A stretch of 64,000 nt of DNA from Anaerovorax odorimutans DSM 5092 (GCF_000426305.1 NZ_KE384519.1:1-64000); one strand, 5' to 3'. Positions 6,958-15,932 are shown, numbered from the stretch's first letter. Notes: a model not told the origin generated them from the sequence alone. A program made the numbers and translations.

Positions 6958-8724
6958 ATGACAATGTTAGGATATCAAAACAAATTTTTGAGAATTGATT
7001 TAACTAAAAAAGGAGCAAAAACAGAGCCTCTTCGTATGGATTGGGCTGAAAAATATATTGGATCAAAGGGTTTAGCTATCAAGTATTTATACGAGGAACT
7101 AAAACCTGGTATTGATCCTCTTTCATCAGAAAATAAACTGCTATTGATGACAGGACCTCTTACAGGTACTCCAGTACCATGTTCTGGTAAATTATCAATA
7201 TCAGCAAAGTCACCTGCAACAGGAACCATTAATGATTGTTCCATTGGAGGGCATGTAGGAATTAAAATTAAATTTGCAGGTTATGACGCCATCATGTTTG
7301 AAGGAGTATTAAAAGAGCCGGGATATGTACTCATTGAAGACAGTAAAATTTCCTTTAAAGATGCAAAAGATCTTTGGGGAAGGGGATCACATGAAGCGGA
7401 AGCAATTTTAGCAGAAAAATATGGTCATGAATATAGTATTTTATCTATCGGACCTGCTGGTGAAAATCTTGTAACTATGTCTTGTATTAATTCTGACTAT
7501 TATAGACAGGCAGGAAGAGGTGGCATTGGTGCTGTTATGGGTAGCAAAAACCTTAAAGCTATTGTAATTAAAGGTACCGGTGGAGTAAAAGCTGCTAATA
7601 TTGTGGAAACTACAAAAAGAATTGTAGAGATTCTTCATGAAGATGTTCTTCAAGAAGATAATACATTTATTTTTGACTGTGGTACAACAGCATTCCTTGA
7701 AGCCTGTAATGATGGAGGAATTCTTCCTGTAAATAACTTCTCAGATACAACAGATGAAAGATGGACGGAATATAATGGAGATGTACTACTTGAAAAAAGA
7801 GCAGGAAAACGAGGATGCGGAAGCTGTGGCCTTGGATGTGGTAACTTTTTAAAGTATGGAAATGCTATTTGTGAAGGACCTGAATATGAAAGTATCGCTG
7901 TAGCGGGCCCTAATGCAGGAATTAGAGATCCGGAAGCTATTGTTAAATTTAATCAGGTAGCTGATGACGTTGGACTTGATACAATCAGTGCAGGAGATAC
8001 TATTATCTGGGCTATGGAAATGACAGAAAAGGGAATTCATGATTTTGGTATTAAATTTGGCGATAAAGAAAAAATGATAGAATATTTATATTTAATGGCA
8101 AAAAGAGAAGGCGTTGGTGCTGATCTTGCGTTAGGTGTAAAACTTGCTTCTGAAAAATATGGAGGTACAGACTTTGCTATGCATGTAAAGGGACTTGAAT
8201 ATCCTCAATATGAACCTCGTGGTTCATGGGGAATGTCACTTGCATACGCAGTGTCAGACAGAGGTGCCTGCCATATGAGAGCTTATGCTCCAAATGAAGA
8301 AGTATTTGCTGCTTCTATACCCCCATATACTCCTGAAGATAAAGGTCAGATGGTATATAATCTTGCAGAACATAATGCAGTAAAATTCTGTTTATGTATT
8401 TGTGACTTTTGGGGTACAATAACTATGGAAATAATGGCAGAAATGATGACAATTGTTACAGGTAAAGAATGGTCTGTTCAAGAAATGAAAGACGTAGCTT
8501 GGAGAACAATTCAGATTGCAAGAGCCTTTAATCAAAGAGAAGGCTTTAATAGAAAAGATGATACTATGCCAAAACGTCTTGCTAAAGAAGCCTTGAAAAA
8601 TGGTCCTGCAGCGGGGCAGGCAATTCCTCAGGAAGCTTTTGAAGATATGCTTAATCAATATTATAATGTACTTGGCTGGGATGAAAATGGAATGGTTCCT
8701 GAAAGTATTATTTGCCAACTGTAA
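6958..8724 (+). CDS. aor: tungsten aldehyde:ferredoxin oxidoreductase
   Basis: AOR oxidises aldehydes to acids, or reduces acids, with ferredoxin and a tungsten bis-pterin cofactor. The 588-residue protein has the AOR N-domain (GLAIKYLYEEL, LLMTGPLTGTPVPCSGK, GGIGAVMGSKNLKAI). The cluster motif CGSCGLGC fits CxxCxxxC, and the distal cysteine lies in the KFCLCICDFWG region. Three close ATG codons exist (6949, 6958, 6964). 6958 gives the best compromise with the AAGGAG at 6941-6946. It is co-transcribed with the ferredoxin and regulated by the upstream leader. A terminator at 8776-8814 lies before the MoaD-like gene. The tungsten assignment is from family knowledge, supported by tup genes in the window. 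Confidence 0.93.
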   Translation: MTMLGYQNKFLRIDLTKKGAKTEPLRMDWAEKYIGSKGLAIKYLYEELKPGIDPLSSENKLLLMTGPLTGTPVPCSGKLSISAKSPATGTINDCSIGGHVGIKIKFAGYDAIMFEGVLKEPGYVLIEDSKISFKDAKDLWGRGSHEAEAILAEKYGHEYSILSIGPAGENLVTMSCINSDYYRQAGRGGIGAVMGSKNLKAIVIKGTGGVKAANIVETTKRIVEILHEDVLQEDNTFIFDCGTTAFLEACNDGGILPVNNFSDTTDERWTEYNGDVLLEKRAGKRGCGSCGLGCGNFLKYGNAICEGPEYESIAVAGPNAGIRDPEAIVKFNQVADDVGLDTISAGDTIIWAMEMTEKGIHDFGIKFGDKEKMIEYLYLMAKREGVGADLALGVKLASEKYGGTDFAMHVKGLEYPQYEPRGSWGMSLAYAVSDRGACHMRAYAPNEEVFAASIPPYTPEDKGQMVYNLAEHNAVKFCLCICDFWGTITMEIMAEMMTIVTGKEWSVQEMKDVAWRTIQIARAFNQREGFNRKDDTMPKRLAKEALKNGPAAGQAIPQEAFEDMLNQYYNVLGWDENGMVPESIICQL

Positions 8725-8775
8725 TTTAGCACATTTTAAAATAAAGATTTGAGATAGTAATAAGTATGTAATTAA

Positions 8776-8814
8776 AAAAGGGTGGAATTTTTTATATGAA
8801 AATTCTGCCCTTTT
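8776..8814 (+). terminator. terminator between aor and the MoaD-like gene
   Basis: AAAAGGGTGGAATTTT pairs with AAAATTCTGCCCTTTT over 16 positions (two G-U) around a short loop. With only a TTTT tail it may be leaky and allow read-through into the carrier gene. Confidence 0.7.
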
Positions 8815-8882
8815 AAGTATAATGAGATATAAAGAAATTTTTTATTATTTTATTAAATATAAAATTAAAGAAGGGGAATCTT

Positions 8883-9122
8883 ATGAAAATTACCATTACA
8901 TTAAGAGGAAGTTTATTGAAATATTTTAATGGAGATAAAGAAAGGGTAGTGGAAGTTCCTGATTCATGTACTTGTGAAGAGGCCTTGGCCACTGTTGGAA
9001 TTAATTGGCGTGAAATAAAAAGCTTTGGATTTGTAGCTATAAACGGTAAAAGGGTTATGATCTTTGACCAATTAAAAGAAGGAGATGAGTTAAAAGCATA
9101 TCCTAGAATTTCAGGAGGATAA
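8883..9122 (+). CDS. MoaD/ThiS-family sulfur carrier
   Basis: A 79-residue ubiquitin-fold protein that ends in the Gly-Gly tail (RISGG) needed for adenylation and thiocarboxylation. It starts with ITITLRGSLLKYF, like MoaD-type carriers found beside AOR genes. It probably gives sulfur to the dithiolene of the molybdo/tungstopterin used by AOR. The ribosome binding site GAAGGGG precedes ATG 8883. No moaE or moeB is nearby, so partners must lie elsewhere in the genome. Confidence 0.85.
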   Translation: MKITITLRGSLLKYFNGDKERVVEVPDSCTCEEALATVGINWREIKSFGFVAINGKRVMIFDQLKEGDELKAYPRISGG

Positions 9123-9166
9123 ATTAGAGTTTTCATAAACCAAATAAGTATGACTTATGAATATTT

Positions 9167-9210
9167 AAACAAATAAATGAGCAGATAATTATCTGCTCAT
9201 TTATTTGTTT
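9167..9210. terminator. perfect 44-base palindrome, two-way terminator
   Basis: AAACAAATAAATGAGCAGATAA is followed directly by its exact reverse complement. The 22-bp arms end in TTATTTGTTT. It separates the aor/moaD transcript from modA. Confidence 0.8.
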
Positions 9211-9239
9211 AATTCAAGGGATTTCAGACGTATGTTTAC

Positions 9240-9268
9240 TTGACAAGAATATATACTATTGATATAAT
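9240..9268 (+). promoter_or_regulatory. consensus sigma-A promoter for modABC
   Basis: TTGACA (9240-9245), a 17-base spacer and TATAAT (9263-9268): a perfect consensus promoter 52 bases before modA. No ModE-like palindrome or folded leader is visible between it and the gene, so this operon may be constitutive or regulated elsewhere. Confidence 0.85.
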
Positions 9269-9319
9269 TTGGTCTAGTTGGTTTTAATTAAAAAAGTTAG
9301 AAATAAAGAGAGGTAAATT

Positions 9320-10135
9320 ATGTTTAATAAGAAAATCTTAGCAATACTTTTAGTTCTATGTCTTTGTATCGGTTTATTTGCCGGATGTGGAAATAGTGAA
9401 AAAAATACAGATTCTGATTCCAACTCAGATACCACAGCACAGTCACTAGATGGAGAATCTTTGTTTATTTACTGTGGCGCAGGAATGACAAAACCTTTTA
9501 CCGAAATTGTGGATCTTTTTAAAGAAAAAACAGGAGCAGATGCAACTGTTTCATTTGGGAACTTAGCTCAAATCAGTAGCCAGATCAATACTTCACAAGA
9601 AGGAGATCTATTTATAGCGGGAGATCAAGATGATTTAGCAACCTTTGATGAAGGAATTATCACAGATACAAAACCTTTGGTTAAACATATACCGGTTTTA
9701 GTAATACAGAAGGGAAATCCTAAAAATATATCAAAAATTAAAGATTTGGCAAATAGCGATATAAGACTAGTTTTAGGTGATAATCAATCTACGCCTATTG
9801 GTAAAATAGCTGATAAAGTGTTAAAAAATCAGGAAATTTTTGATAAAGTAAATATTGTTTCAAGAGCAACTACAGCTCCTGAAATCGCAAATGTACTGTC
9901 CATGGGAGAATGTGATGCAGCTATTGTATGGAAAGAAAACGCAAATAATGATGGCGTGGAAATAGTAGATACAGATGAACTGGATGGTTTCATAAAGACT
10001 ATACCAGCGGCTAGCATAAGTTACAGTAAAAATGAAAAAGCAAGAAAAGCATTTTTAGAATTTTTAGATACAGATGAAGTTATTGCAATATGGCAGAAAT
10101 ATGGATATGAGCAGGTAGAATCAGATAAGGAATAA
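9320..10135 (+). CDS. modA: molybdate ABC transporter binding lipoprotein
   Basis: A 271-residue extracytoplasmic solute-binding lipoprotein (lipobox FAGC, then a Ser/Asp/Thr-rich linker). The mature part begins LFIYCGAGMTKPF and continues with GDLFIAGDQDDL and TPIGKIADKVL. These match the ModA/WtpA family that binds molybdate or tungstate with hydrogen bonds from loop residues. It is followed two bases later by the permease, then the ATPase and modD, which supports molybdate. Sequence alone cannot exclude tungstate. The AGAGG ribosome binding site is well placed. Confidence 0.88.
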   Translation: MFNKKILAILLVLCLCIGLFAGCGNSEKNTDSDSNSDTTAQSLDGESLFIYCGAGMTKPFTEIVDLFKEKTGADATVSFGNLAQISSQINTSQEGDLFIAGDQDDLATFDEGIITDTKPLVKHIPVLVIQKGNPKNISKIKDLANSDIRLVLGDNQSTPIGKIADKVLKNQEIFDKVNIVSRATTAPEIANVLSMGECDAAIVWKENANNDGVEIVDTDELDGFIKTIPAASISYSKNEKARKAFLEFLDTDEVIAIWQKYGYEQVESDKE

Positions 10136-10137
10136 AA

Positions 10138-10935
10138 ATGAATATCAAACAAAGTTTAAGAAAGATAAGCTTTTTTGATGTGATAACAATTTTAATAGCA
10201 AGCATTGTTATACTCTTTATTTTAAGTGTAGTAGTTATGCTTATTTTCAAAGGAATTGCTAGCATAAATAAAGAATTTTTTTCAAAAGAGATTATATTTG
10301 CTTTAACTCTTAGTTTATCTACAGCAAGTATATCAACAATTGTTTGCCTTTTATTTGGTATTCCCACTGCTTATGTTTTAACCAAAACAAAGATACCTTT
10401 TAAAAGATTTTTTGAAGTTTTAATCGAATTACCGCTATCTTTACCTAATCTTGTTTTAGGATTAAGTCTTTTATTAATTTTCGCATCACCTTTTGGAAAG
10501 ATGTTAAGTGAGGCAGGGTTTAGAGTTATTTTTTCCAAAGCCGGAATTGTTATGGCACATACGTTAGTAAATCTGCCTTTTGTAATTCGGATGATAAAAA
10601 CTGCTTTTAGAAGTGTGGATAAAAGACTGGAATTTATAGCACAAAGCTTGGGTGCTTCAAAATTTAAAAGTTTTTTGCTAGTTACTCTTCCGTTATCGAG
10701 AAATGCTATTGTAGGAGCAGTAATTCTTGCATGGTCAAGAGCATTGGGAGAATTTGGAGCAACTCTTATGGTAGTTGGTGTTACAAGAATGAAGACAGAA
10801 ACTTTACCTGCAAGTATTTATTTGAATATTGCAACAGGTGATATGGGAGCTGCTATGTCTTCAGCAGTTATTTTGTTAATTATATCAGCTGCATCATTGT
10901 TTTTATTTAATTGTTTTCAGAAAGATATGAGATGA
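10138..10935 (+). CDS. modB: molybdate ABC transporter permease
   Basis: A 265-residue inner-membrane permease with about six helices. The binding-protein-dependent transport motif, the EAA loop that docks the ATPase, appears as AQSLGASKFKSFLLVTLP. The later RALGEFGATLMVVG segment is typical of ModB/WtpB permeases. It starts two bases after modA stops, so translation is likely coupled. It forms the channel of the ModABC importer. Confidence 0.9.
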   Translation: MNIKQSLRKISFFDVITILIASIVILFILSVVVMLIFKGIASINKEFFSKEIIFALTLSLSTASISTIVCLLFGIPTAYVLTKTKIPFKRFFEVLIELPLSLPNLVLGLSLLLIFASPFGKMLSEAGFRVIFSKAGIVMAHTLVNLPFVIRMIKTAFRSVDKRLEFIAQSLGASKFKSFLLVTLPLSRNAIVGAVILAWSRALGEFGATLMVVGVTRMKTETLPASIYLNIATGDMGAAMSSAVILLIISAASLFLFNCFQKDMR

Positions 10936-10965
10936 TTGTAAATAATTATACGTAAGGAGTAGTAT

Positions 10966-11718
10966 ATGAAGAAGAATAATATGGTGTGTGTAAATAATTT
11001 TTCTTTAGCTCTTGGAGATTTTCATCTGAACCAGATTTGTTTGGATATAGAAGAAGGAGAAATCTTTGCTATATTAGGTCCAACAGGAGCCGGGAAAACA
11101 GTACTACTTGAATCGATTGCAGGAATATATGAAGGGGAAAAAGGAGTAGTATTTTTAGATGGAAAAAGAGTTTGTGACAGTGCTCCTAATAAAAGAGATT
11201 TAGCATTCGTATATCAGGATTATGCACTTTTTCCTCATATGACTGTTATGGAGAATATTAAATTCGGATTAAAAATGAAAAAAATAGATAAAAACAAAGG
11301 TAATGAAAGAATCAATGAGCTTATCACTCTATTAAAGATTGAACATTTGATGAACAGATACCCTGCTAATTTAAGCGGAGGTGAAAAACAGAGAGTTGCT
11401 TTAGCACGTGCACTTGTTTTAAATCCAAAATTACTACTTATGGACGAGCCTTTTTCTGCTTTAGACCCTAAAACAAAAGAACAAATGTATCAACTTATAA
11501 AAAAGATACATGAAGCCTTTGGTTGTACAATTATTTTTATAACACATGATTTTAATGAAGCGCAAAGATTGGCATTTCGTATTGGAATTTTAATTGGTGG
11601 AAGTATAAGAGGCGTATGTGAAAGTCAAGCTCTTTTCCATGGAAATATGGAAAAAGATGTGGAAGATTTTCTAATAAGAAAAGAAATTAACATGAAAATG
11701 GTTAGTAATTTAAATTAA
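10966..11718 (+). CDS. modC: molybdate ABC transporter ATP-binding protein
   Basis: A 250-residue ABC ATPase with Walker A GPTGAGKT (38-45), a Q-loop in YQDYALFP, signature LSGGEKQ (136-142), Walker B LLLMDEP (156-162) and switch His in ITHDF. It powers the ModAB importer. Classical ModC proteins carry a C-terminal molybdate-binding TOBE (Mop) domain and are about 350 residues long. This one stops after about 30 residues beyond the nucleotide-binding domain and lacks it. Oxyanion feedback on the transporter is therefore probably absent. The hairpin repeats follow directly. Confidence 0.9.
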   Translation: MKKNNMVCVNNFSLALGDFHLNQICLDIEEGEIFAILGPTGAGKTVLLESIAGIYEGEKGVVFLDGKRVCDSAPNKRDLAFVYQDYALFPHMTVMENIKFGLKMKKIDKNKGNERINELITLLKIEHLMNRYPANLSGGEKQRVALARALVLNPKLLLMDEPFSALDPKTKEQMYQLIKKIHEAFGCTIIFITHDFNEAQRLAFRIGILIGGSIRGVCESQALFHGNMEKDVEDFLIRKEINMKMVSNLN

Positions 11719-11746
11719 AGTGCAAATCAGTATAAATATAAGTTAT

Positions 11747-12047
11747 AATGGTTTCTGTGATTGAGACAGCGTTGCTGTAATGTAGAAACCATTGAAACAT
11801 GTCTGCAGTTACAAATTGGTCTGCAGAATATGGAAACATGTTATAATGATTCTTGTGATTGAGACAGCGTTGCTGTAAGGTAAGAATCATTGAATTATGC
11901 TTGGAAACTTGTGTCATGATATAATGGTTTCTGTGATTGATACAGCGTTGCTGTAATGTAAAAACCATTGAAACATGCTTGGAAACTTGTGTCATGATAT
12001 AATGGTTTCTGTGATTGATACAGCGTTGCTGTAATGTAAAAACCATT
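11747..12047 (+). repeat. four tandem hairpin repeats between modC and modD
   Basis: Four 47-base hairpins lie at 11747-11793, 11845-11891, 11923-11969 and 12001-12047. The last three start 78 bases apart, the first 98. Each has an outer stem of about 10 pairs, an inner stem ACAGC/GCTGT with loop GTT, and conserved unpaired flanks GTGATTGAK and AATGTA or AAGGTA. The outer stem covaries: AATGGTTTCT/AGAAACCATT in copy 1 becomes AATGATTCTT/AAGAATCATT in copy 2. This supports a real folded element. Copies 3 and 4 are identical, including the 31-base spacer before each. Each repeat is preceded by TATAAT-like DNA. Function is unknown; I see no match to a known RNA. Confidence 0.8.
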
Positions 12048-12107
12048 GAAACATGCTTGGAAACTTGTGTCATGTTATAATATAATATAAAGAAAAGGAG
12101 GCGTAAG

Positions 12108-12953
12108 ATGATATATATTTCAGATGAAGATATCGATCGATTAATTAAAGAAGATGTACCTTATATAGACCTTACCACATGGGTATTAGGTTTTGGAGAG
12201 GAAATTGGAAGAAGCATATATTTTACAAGGCAGGATGCTGTATTATGCGGAACAGAAGAAGTTATCCGTATTATGAATAAATTGAACATAGAAGTAGAAG
12301 CTTCAAAGCCTTCAGGAAGTCTTATTAAGAGCGGAGAGAATTTTTTGACTGCTAAAGGTAAAGCGAAGGATCTGCATATGGCATGGAAGATGTGCCAAAA
12401 TATTTTTGACCATTGTTCAGGTATGGCCACGAAGACAAAAGAGTTGGTAGATATTGTAAAATCAGAAAATCCTAATATGGAAATTGTAACAACAAGAAAA
12501 TGTTTCCCTGGAACAAAAGCATTGGCTGTAAAAGCAATTATGACTGGGGGAGCATATCCTCACAGATTAGGGCTTTCAGAAACAGTCCTTGTTTTTAAAC
12601 AGCATACTAATTTTATCGGTGGATTTGAAGGATTTATAAAGGAAATCCCTAATATAAAGCATAAGCTTTGTGAAAAGAAGCTTATCGTAGAAGCAACGTC
12701 CATAGATGAGGCTGCTAAGTTATGCGAGGCAGGAGTTGATGGTATACAATTTGATAAATTAACGCATGAAGTTTTAAAAGAAGGTGTACCTAAATTACGC
12801 AATATTTCTCCAAATGTGCTTATATTAGCTGCGGGAGGCATAAATGAAAAAAATGCAAAAGAATATGCTAAAACAGGAGTAAATGCAATTGTTACTACAA
12901 GTTTATACCAAGCTAAGCCAATTGATATTGGAGTGAAGATTGAAAAAATATAA
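12108..12953 (+). CDS. modD: ModD, nicotinate-nucleotide pyrophosphorylase-like protein
   Basis: A 281-residue homologue of quinolinate phosphoribosyltransferase (NadC fold) of the ModD family, found with molybdate transport operons. The N-terminus IDRLIKEDVPYIDLTTWVLG, the TTRKCFPGTK segment and the LAAGGINEKNAKEYAKTG phosphate-binding end are typical. Its true reaction is not established; the family is named for its linkage to mod genes. It has a strong ribosome binding site (AAAGGAGGCG) but is separated from modC by the hairpin repeat array, which may control its expression. Confidence 0.88.
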   Translation: MIYISDEDIDRLIKEDVPYIDLTTWVLGFGEEIGRSIYFTRQDAVLCGTEEVIRIMNKLNIEVEASKPSGSLIKSGENFLTAKGKAKDLHMAWKMCQNIFDHCSGMATKTKELVDIVKSENPNMEIVTTRKCFPGTKALAVKAIMTGGAYPHRLGLSETVLVFKQHTNFIGGFEGFIKEIPNIKHKLCEKKLIVEATSIDEAAKLCEAGVDGIQFDKLTHEVLKEGVPKLRNISPNVLILAAGGINEKNAKEYAKTGVNAIVTTSLYQAKPIDIGVKIEKI

Positions 12954-13020
12954 ATTTTTTGAATGGAAATTTGATAGTTATAGTTCATGTAACAATTTTT
13001 TATAAAAATATGATACTTAT

Positions 13021-13064
13021 AAATAAACCCCAATAAAAAAATATTTTTTTATTGGGGTTTATTT
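13021..13064. terminator. perfect palindromic terminator shared by modD and the next gene
   Basis: AAATAAACCCCAATAAAAAAAT is followed by its exact reverse complement, giving T-rich tails on both strands. It serves the convergent modD (plus) and 13086-13661 (minus) genes. Confidence 0.85.
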
Positions 13065-13085
13065 ATATCTTTAATTTGTTATTTT

Positions 13086-13661
13086 TTAAGCGGTTTTATC
13101 GAATATCAATCCTGTTTGATTTATTCCCAAAGGATCTTGTGCCATCGTACTCTCATATGTAGTTTTTGCTTCAATGGTAATTTGTTTAATATTACTTCCT
13201 TCTATTTTACTTTCTTGCTCTCTTCTTGCAAGTTCAGTATTAGCTTCTGCTTGGCTTATTACTTGTTCAGATACTAATTCCTGAATTTCCTCTTCTGTTA
13301 AGGTAGAAAGATTAATAGTGCTTGAATCATCATCTTCAGTTGATGATGATGTACTCTGCTCAATAATTTCTGAATTATTTAAAGCGCTGTCTGTCTGGGT
13401 CACAGAAGAAGAATTAATATTTAAATCTTCTTCTGAGTCATTTTGAGAAGATAAATTTGACATTAATGAGTTTAAACCGGCATCACTAATTTCTATTGAA
13501 TCAGTTTTACGAGTTATTGCTTGCTCAATAGGAAGAGATTGCTTGTCCGCAGTAACTTTACCTTCTTCGTCTTCTGTTGAAGTAATGGAATTTAAGGTTT
13601 CTTTAGAGCTTATTGAATATTTCTCATTCGTATTGTAATAATTACTAATTGCTTGAATCAT
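13086..13661 (-). CDS. acidic low-complexity protein of unknown function
   Basis: A 191-residue protein behind a strong AAAGGAGGTA ribosome binding site, so it is very likely expressed. It is rich in Ser, Thr, Glu and Asp, with a disordered-looking middle (about 70-125) and no signal peptide or membrane segment. The segment KTDSIEISDAG resembles the short D-x-V-E-I-S motif seen in many small clostridial proteins such as FlgM-like ones. The C-terminal AKTTYESTMAQDPLGINQTG may be a second conserved patch. No function can be assigned. It shares its terminator with modD. Confidence 0.65.
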   Translation of the reverse strand: MIQAISNYYNTNEKYSISSKETLNSITSTEDEEGKVTADKQSLPIEQAITRKTDSIEISDAGLNSLMSNLSSQNDSEEDLNINSSSVTQTDSALNNSEIIEQSTSSSTEDDDSSTINLSTLTEEEIQELVSEQVISQAEANTELARREQESKIEGSNIKQITIEAKTTYESTMAQDPLGINQTGLIFDKTA

Positions 13662-13844
13662 GATTTTACCTCCTTTCTCTTTTTATGAAAAATTACCCAT
13701 ATATATACTATCGCATGTATATGTTATTTCTGTGAAAAATTTTAATATATTTAAAATTTTCTTTATTTTAGGGAAATTTAAAAAGCTACATGCTGCAAAA
13801 TAGACAATATGTGTAAAAGTAAAAGGAGTCTTTTGGGATTTAAT

Positions 13845-14696
13845 TTAACACAATTTATTATTTTTAAAGCCTCCCCCAATTACAGAAATACTTTCTGTAA
13901 TTGTAACAAAAGCAGTTGGTTCAATTTTTAAAACTATATTTCTGAGTTTTGGAGTTTGATATGGATTAATAGCACACATCATTTGTTTCTTTTGTTTACC
14001 AGAATATGCACCTTTTACCTCCGTAATAGTTACTCCTCTTCCAAATTCTTTCATTAGGGCAAGTGCGATTTCATCAGCTTTTTCTGTAATAATGATTACA
14101 GTTCTTTTATAATTGATACCCTCTATGATATAATTTACTACAGTACTGGAAATAAATATTGTAGCAATAGTTGCAACTACAATATCTATACCAAGAAAAT
14201 AGCATGCAAAAATTAATATAAGAGCATTTGAACCCAAAGAGGAATTCCCCATGGGTATTGAGAAATATTTATATAGTATTCTTGATATTACATCTAGGCC
14301 TCCACCGGAACCATTATTTCTAAGCATTATACCGGCACCAACTCCAATAATTACACCTCCGGCTATAATACATGTAATTGGATTTTCAGAAGGAGTGGGG
14401 ATATTTTCAGTTAATTTTAAAGCTATAGACATTGATATCATACCTAATGAGCTGAAAAAAACGAATTCTTTGTCTACTAGAAAAATACCTAAAATTAATA
14501 TAGGAATATTTAAAACAAAAGTAACCAGGGCAATGTTTGTACCTAATAATATATTAGATAAAATTGCAATTGCAGTAATTCCGCCACCTAATAGATTAAC
14601 TGGAACATAAAATAAATTTATTCCAAAGGCAATAATAACAGCTCCTAAAATAATTAGAAATATTTTTTTTGCTATCCTTAAGATATTTTTAAACAT
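13845..14696 (-). CDS. YitT family membrane protein
   Basis: A 283-residue protein with five to six hydrophobic helices (about 1-190), including the family segments AFGINLFYVPVNLLGGG and RNNGSGGGLDVISRIL. A cytoplasmic DUF2179 domain follows (about 195-283; GRGVTITEVKGAYSGKQKKQM). This is the standard YitT/DUF161-DUF2179 architecture. The family is widespread in Firmicutes and of unknown transport function. It has its own AGAGGA ribosome binding site and is divergent from the fab operon. Confidence 0.88.
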   Translation of the reverse strand: MFKNILRIAKKIFLIILGAVIIAFGINLFYVPVNLLGGGITAIAILSNILLGTNIALVTFVLNIPILILGIFLVDKEFVFFSSLGMISMSIALKLTENIPTPSENPITCIIAGGVIIGVGAGIMLRNNGSGGGLDVISRILYKYFSIPMGNSSLGSNALILIFACYFLGIDIVVATIATIFISSTVVNYIIEGINYKRTVIIITEKADEIALALMKEFGRGVTITEVKGAYSGKQKKQMMCAINPYQTPKLRNIVLKIEPTAFVTITESISVIGGGFKNNKLC

Positions 14697-14854
14697 AATA
14701 ATTTTCCTCTTATACTAAAATACTTTTAAATATATTATTTTCCTTATCTTTTATTATTATAATTATTATAATAAATTTATGTATTTCTAACAATCAAAAT
14801 TAGAAAAAAGTAGTTTTTAATTTATAATAAGGAAATTTGTCATTAATTTAAATG

Positions 14855-14883
14855 TTGACATTTAAAAATTATCAAAATATAAT
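14855..14883 (+). promoter_or_regulatory. sigma-A promoter of the fab operon
   Basis: TTGACA (14855-14860), a 17-base spacer and TATAAT (14878-14883): perfect consensus. The FabT-like box starts 11 bases after the -10. Confidence 0.85.
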
Positions 14884-14887
14884 TAAA

Positions 14888-14910
14888 TCAAATAGTTTGA
14901 TAATCAAAGT
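14888..14910 (+). promoter_or_regulatory. FabT-like operator of the fab operon
   Basis: AGTTTGATAATCAAAGT (14895-14911 region) holds the palindrome TTTGAT-A-ATCAAA and closely matches the streptococcal FabT box. An overlapping TCAAA-tag-TTTGA repeat (14888-14900) and an ATTATCAAA copy in the promoter spacer extend it. It covers the transcription start region, as expected for repression. The likely ligand is the FabT-like domain encoded at the end of this operon (20373-21884), so the circuit would be autoregulatory. Confidence 0.75.
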
Positions 14911-14942
14911 AAATTAATATAAGAATAATAGGGAGGAATAGA

Positions 14943-15932
14943 TTGGGAGTTACAATAATAGGAACAGGAAAAGCATTACCTGAGTTATCTGTAAAAAATG
15001 AAAAATTAGCAGAACTGGTAGAAACAGATAATCAATGGATTATAGACAGAACAGGTATTGAATCAAGGCATATCTCTGTAAATGAAAAAGCTTTAGATCT
15101 AGCTGTTAGTGCAGCAAAAAAGGCTTTAGGAGAAATAGATTTAGATAGCATTGGACTTGTAATTGTTGCTACAGTTTCACCAGATGTATTAGTGCCGTCT
15201 ATGGCAGCACTTGTTAAAAGGGAACTACATTTGTCAAATGCAGTTGCATTTGATTTAAATACTGCCTGCAGTGGGTTTATATATGGAACATGGACAGCAG
15301 AAGCGCTTATAAAAAATGGAATGTGTGGAAATAGTAATACGAATAAAATTAATCGTGCATTGGTAATAGGCGTTGAAAGGTTGAGCAGAATTGTTAATTG
15401 GGAAGATCGAGGCACATGTATTTTATTTGGAGATGGCGCAGGGAGTGCAGTTTTAGAATATTCTCAGGAGAAAACCGGAATTATAGGAAGCTATGTAAAA
15501 AATTATGATGACGTTACAGATTGCTTAACGTGTGGTATGCAATATATTAAAACGCCTTTTACAAATGAAATAGAGCATAGTGATATGTTTTTAAAAATGA
15601 ATGGTCCACAGGTATTTAAATTTGCGGTAACAGCAATAGAAGAAGTTATGAATAAGGTTTTAACTGATACAGGAGTTTCAGCTGATGAAGTTAAATATTA
15701 TGTTCCTCATCAGGCAAATATGAGAATAATAAAGACTGCCGCGCAGAGATTTAAGCAGCCCCTTGAAAAATTTCAGGTAAATATTCAAAATACAGGAAAT
15801 GTATCTGCTGCTAGTATTCCTATGGCGTTAGCAGATTTAATGTCTAGTGGTAAGGTAAAAAGCGGAGATAAAATTATGATTGTTGGCTTTGGCGGCGGAC
15901 TTAGTGCAGGAGCTATCCTTTTTGAAGCGTAA
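14943..15932 (+). CDS. fabH: beta-ketoacyl-ACP synthase III
   Basis: FabH starts fatty-acid chains by condensing acetyl-CoA or branched acyl-CoA with malonyl-ACP. The 329-residue protein has the catalytic triad: Cys109 in NTACSG, His256 in VPHQAN and Asn286 in QNTGN. It begins with TTG at 14943, seven bases after GGGAGG; no upstream ATG fits. It is the first gene of the fab operon, downstream of the promoter and FabT-like box. Confidence 0.95.
   Translation: MGVTIIGTGKALPELSVKNEKLAELVETDNQWIIDRTGIESRHISVNEKALDLAVSAAKKALGEIDLDSIGLVIVATVSPDVLVPSMAALVKRELHLSNAVAFDLNTACSGFIYGTWTAEALIKNGMCGNSNTNKINRALVIGVERLSRIVNWEDRGTCILFGDGAGSAVLEYSQEKTGIIGSYVKNYDDVTDCLTCGMQYIKTPFTNEIEHSDMFLKMNGPQVFKFAVTAIEEVMNKVLTDTGVSADEVKYYVPHQANMRIIKTAAQRFKQPLEKFQVNIQNTGNVSAASIPMALADLMSSGKVKSGDKIMIVGFGGGLSAGAILFEA

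Noticed and set aside
11747-12047. The four repeats as a CRISPR array
   Set aside because: The spacers after copies 2 and 3 are identical and each unit is a large hairpin. There are no unique spacers and no cas genes.
11702-12073. A 123-codon minus-strand frame with a repeated MTQVSKHVSMVF segment
   Set aside because: It is a by-product of the 78-base repeat, whose length is a multiple of three. It has no ribosome binding site, and the repeat is better explained by hairpin structure.
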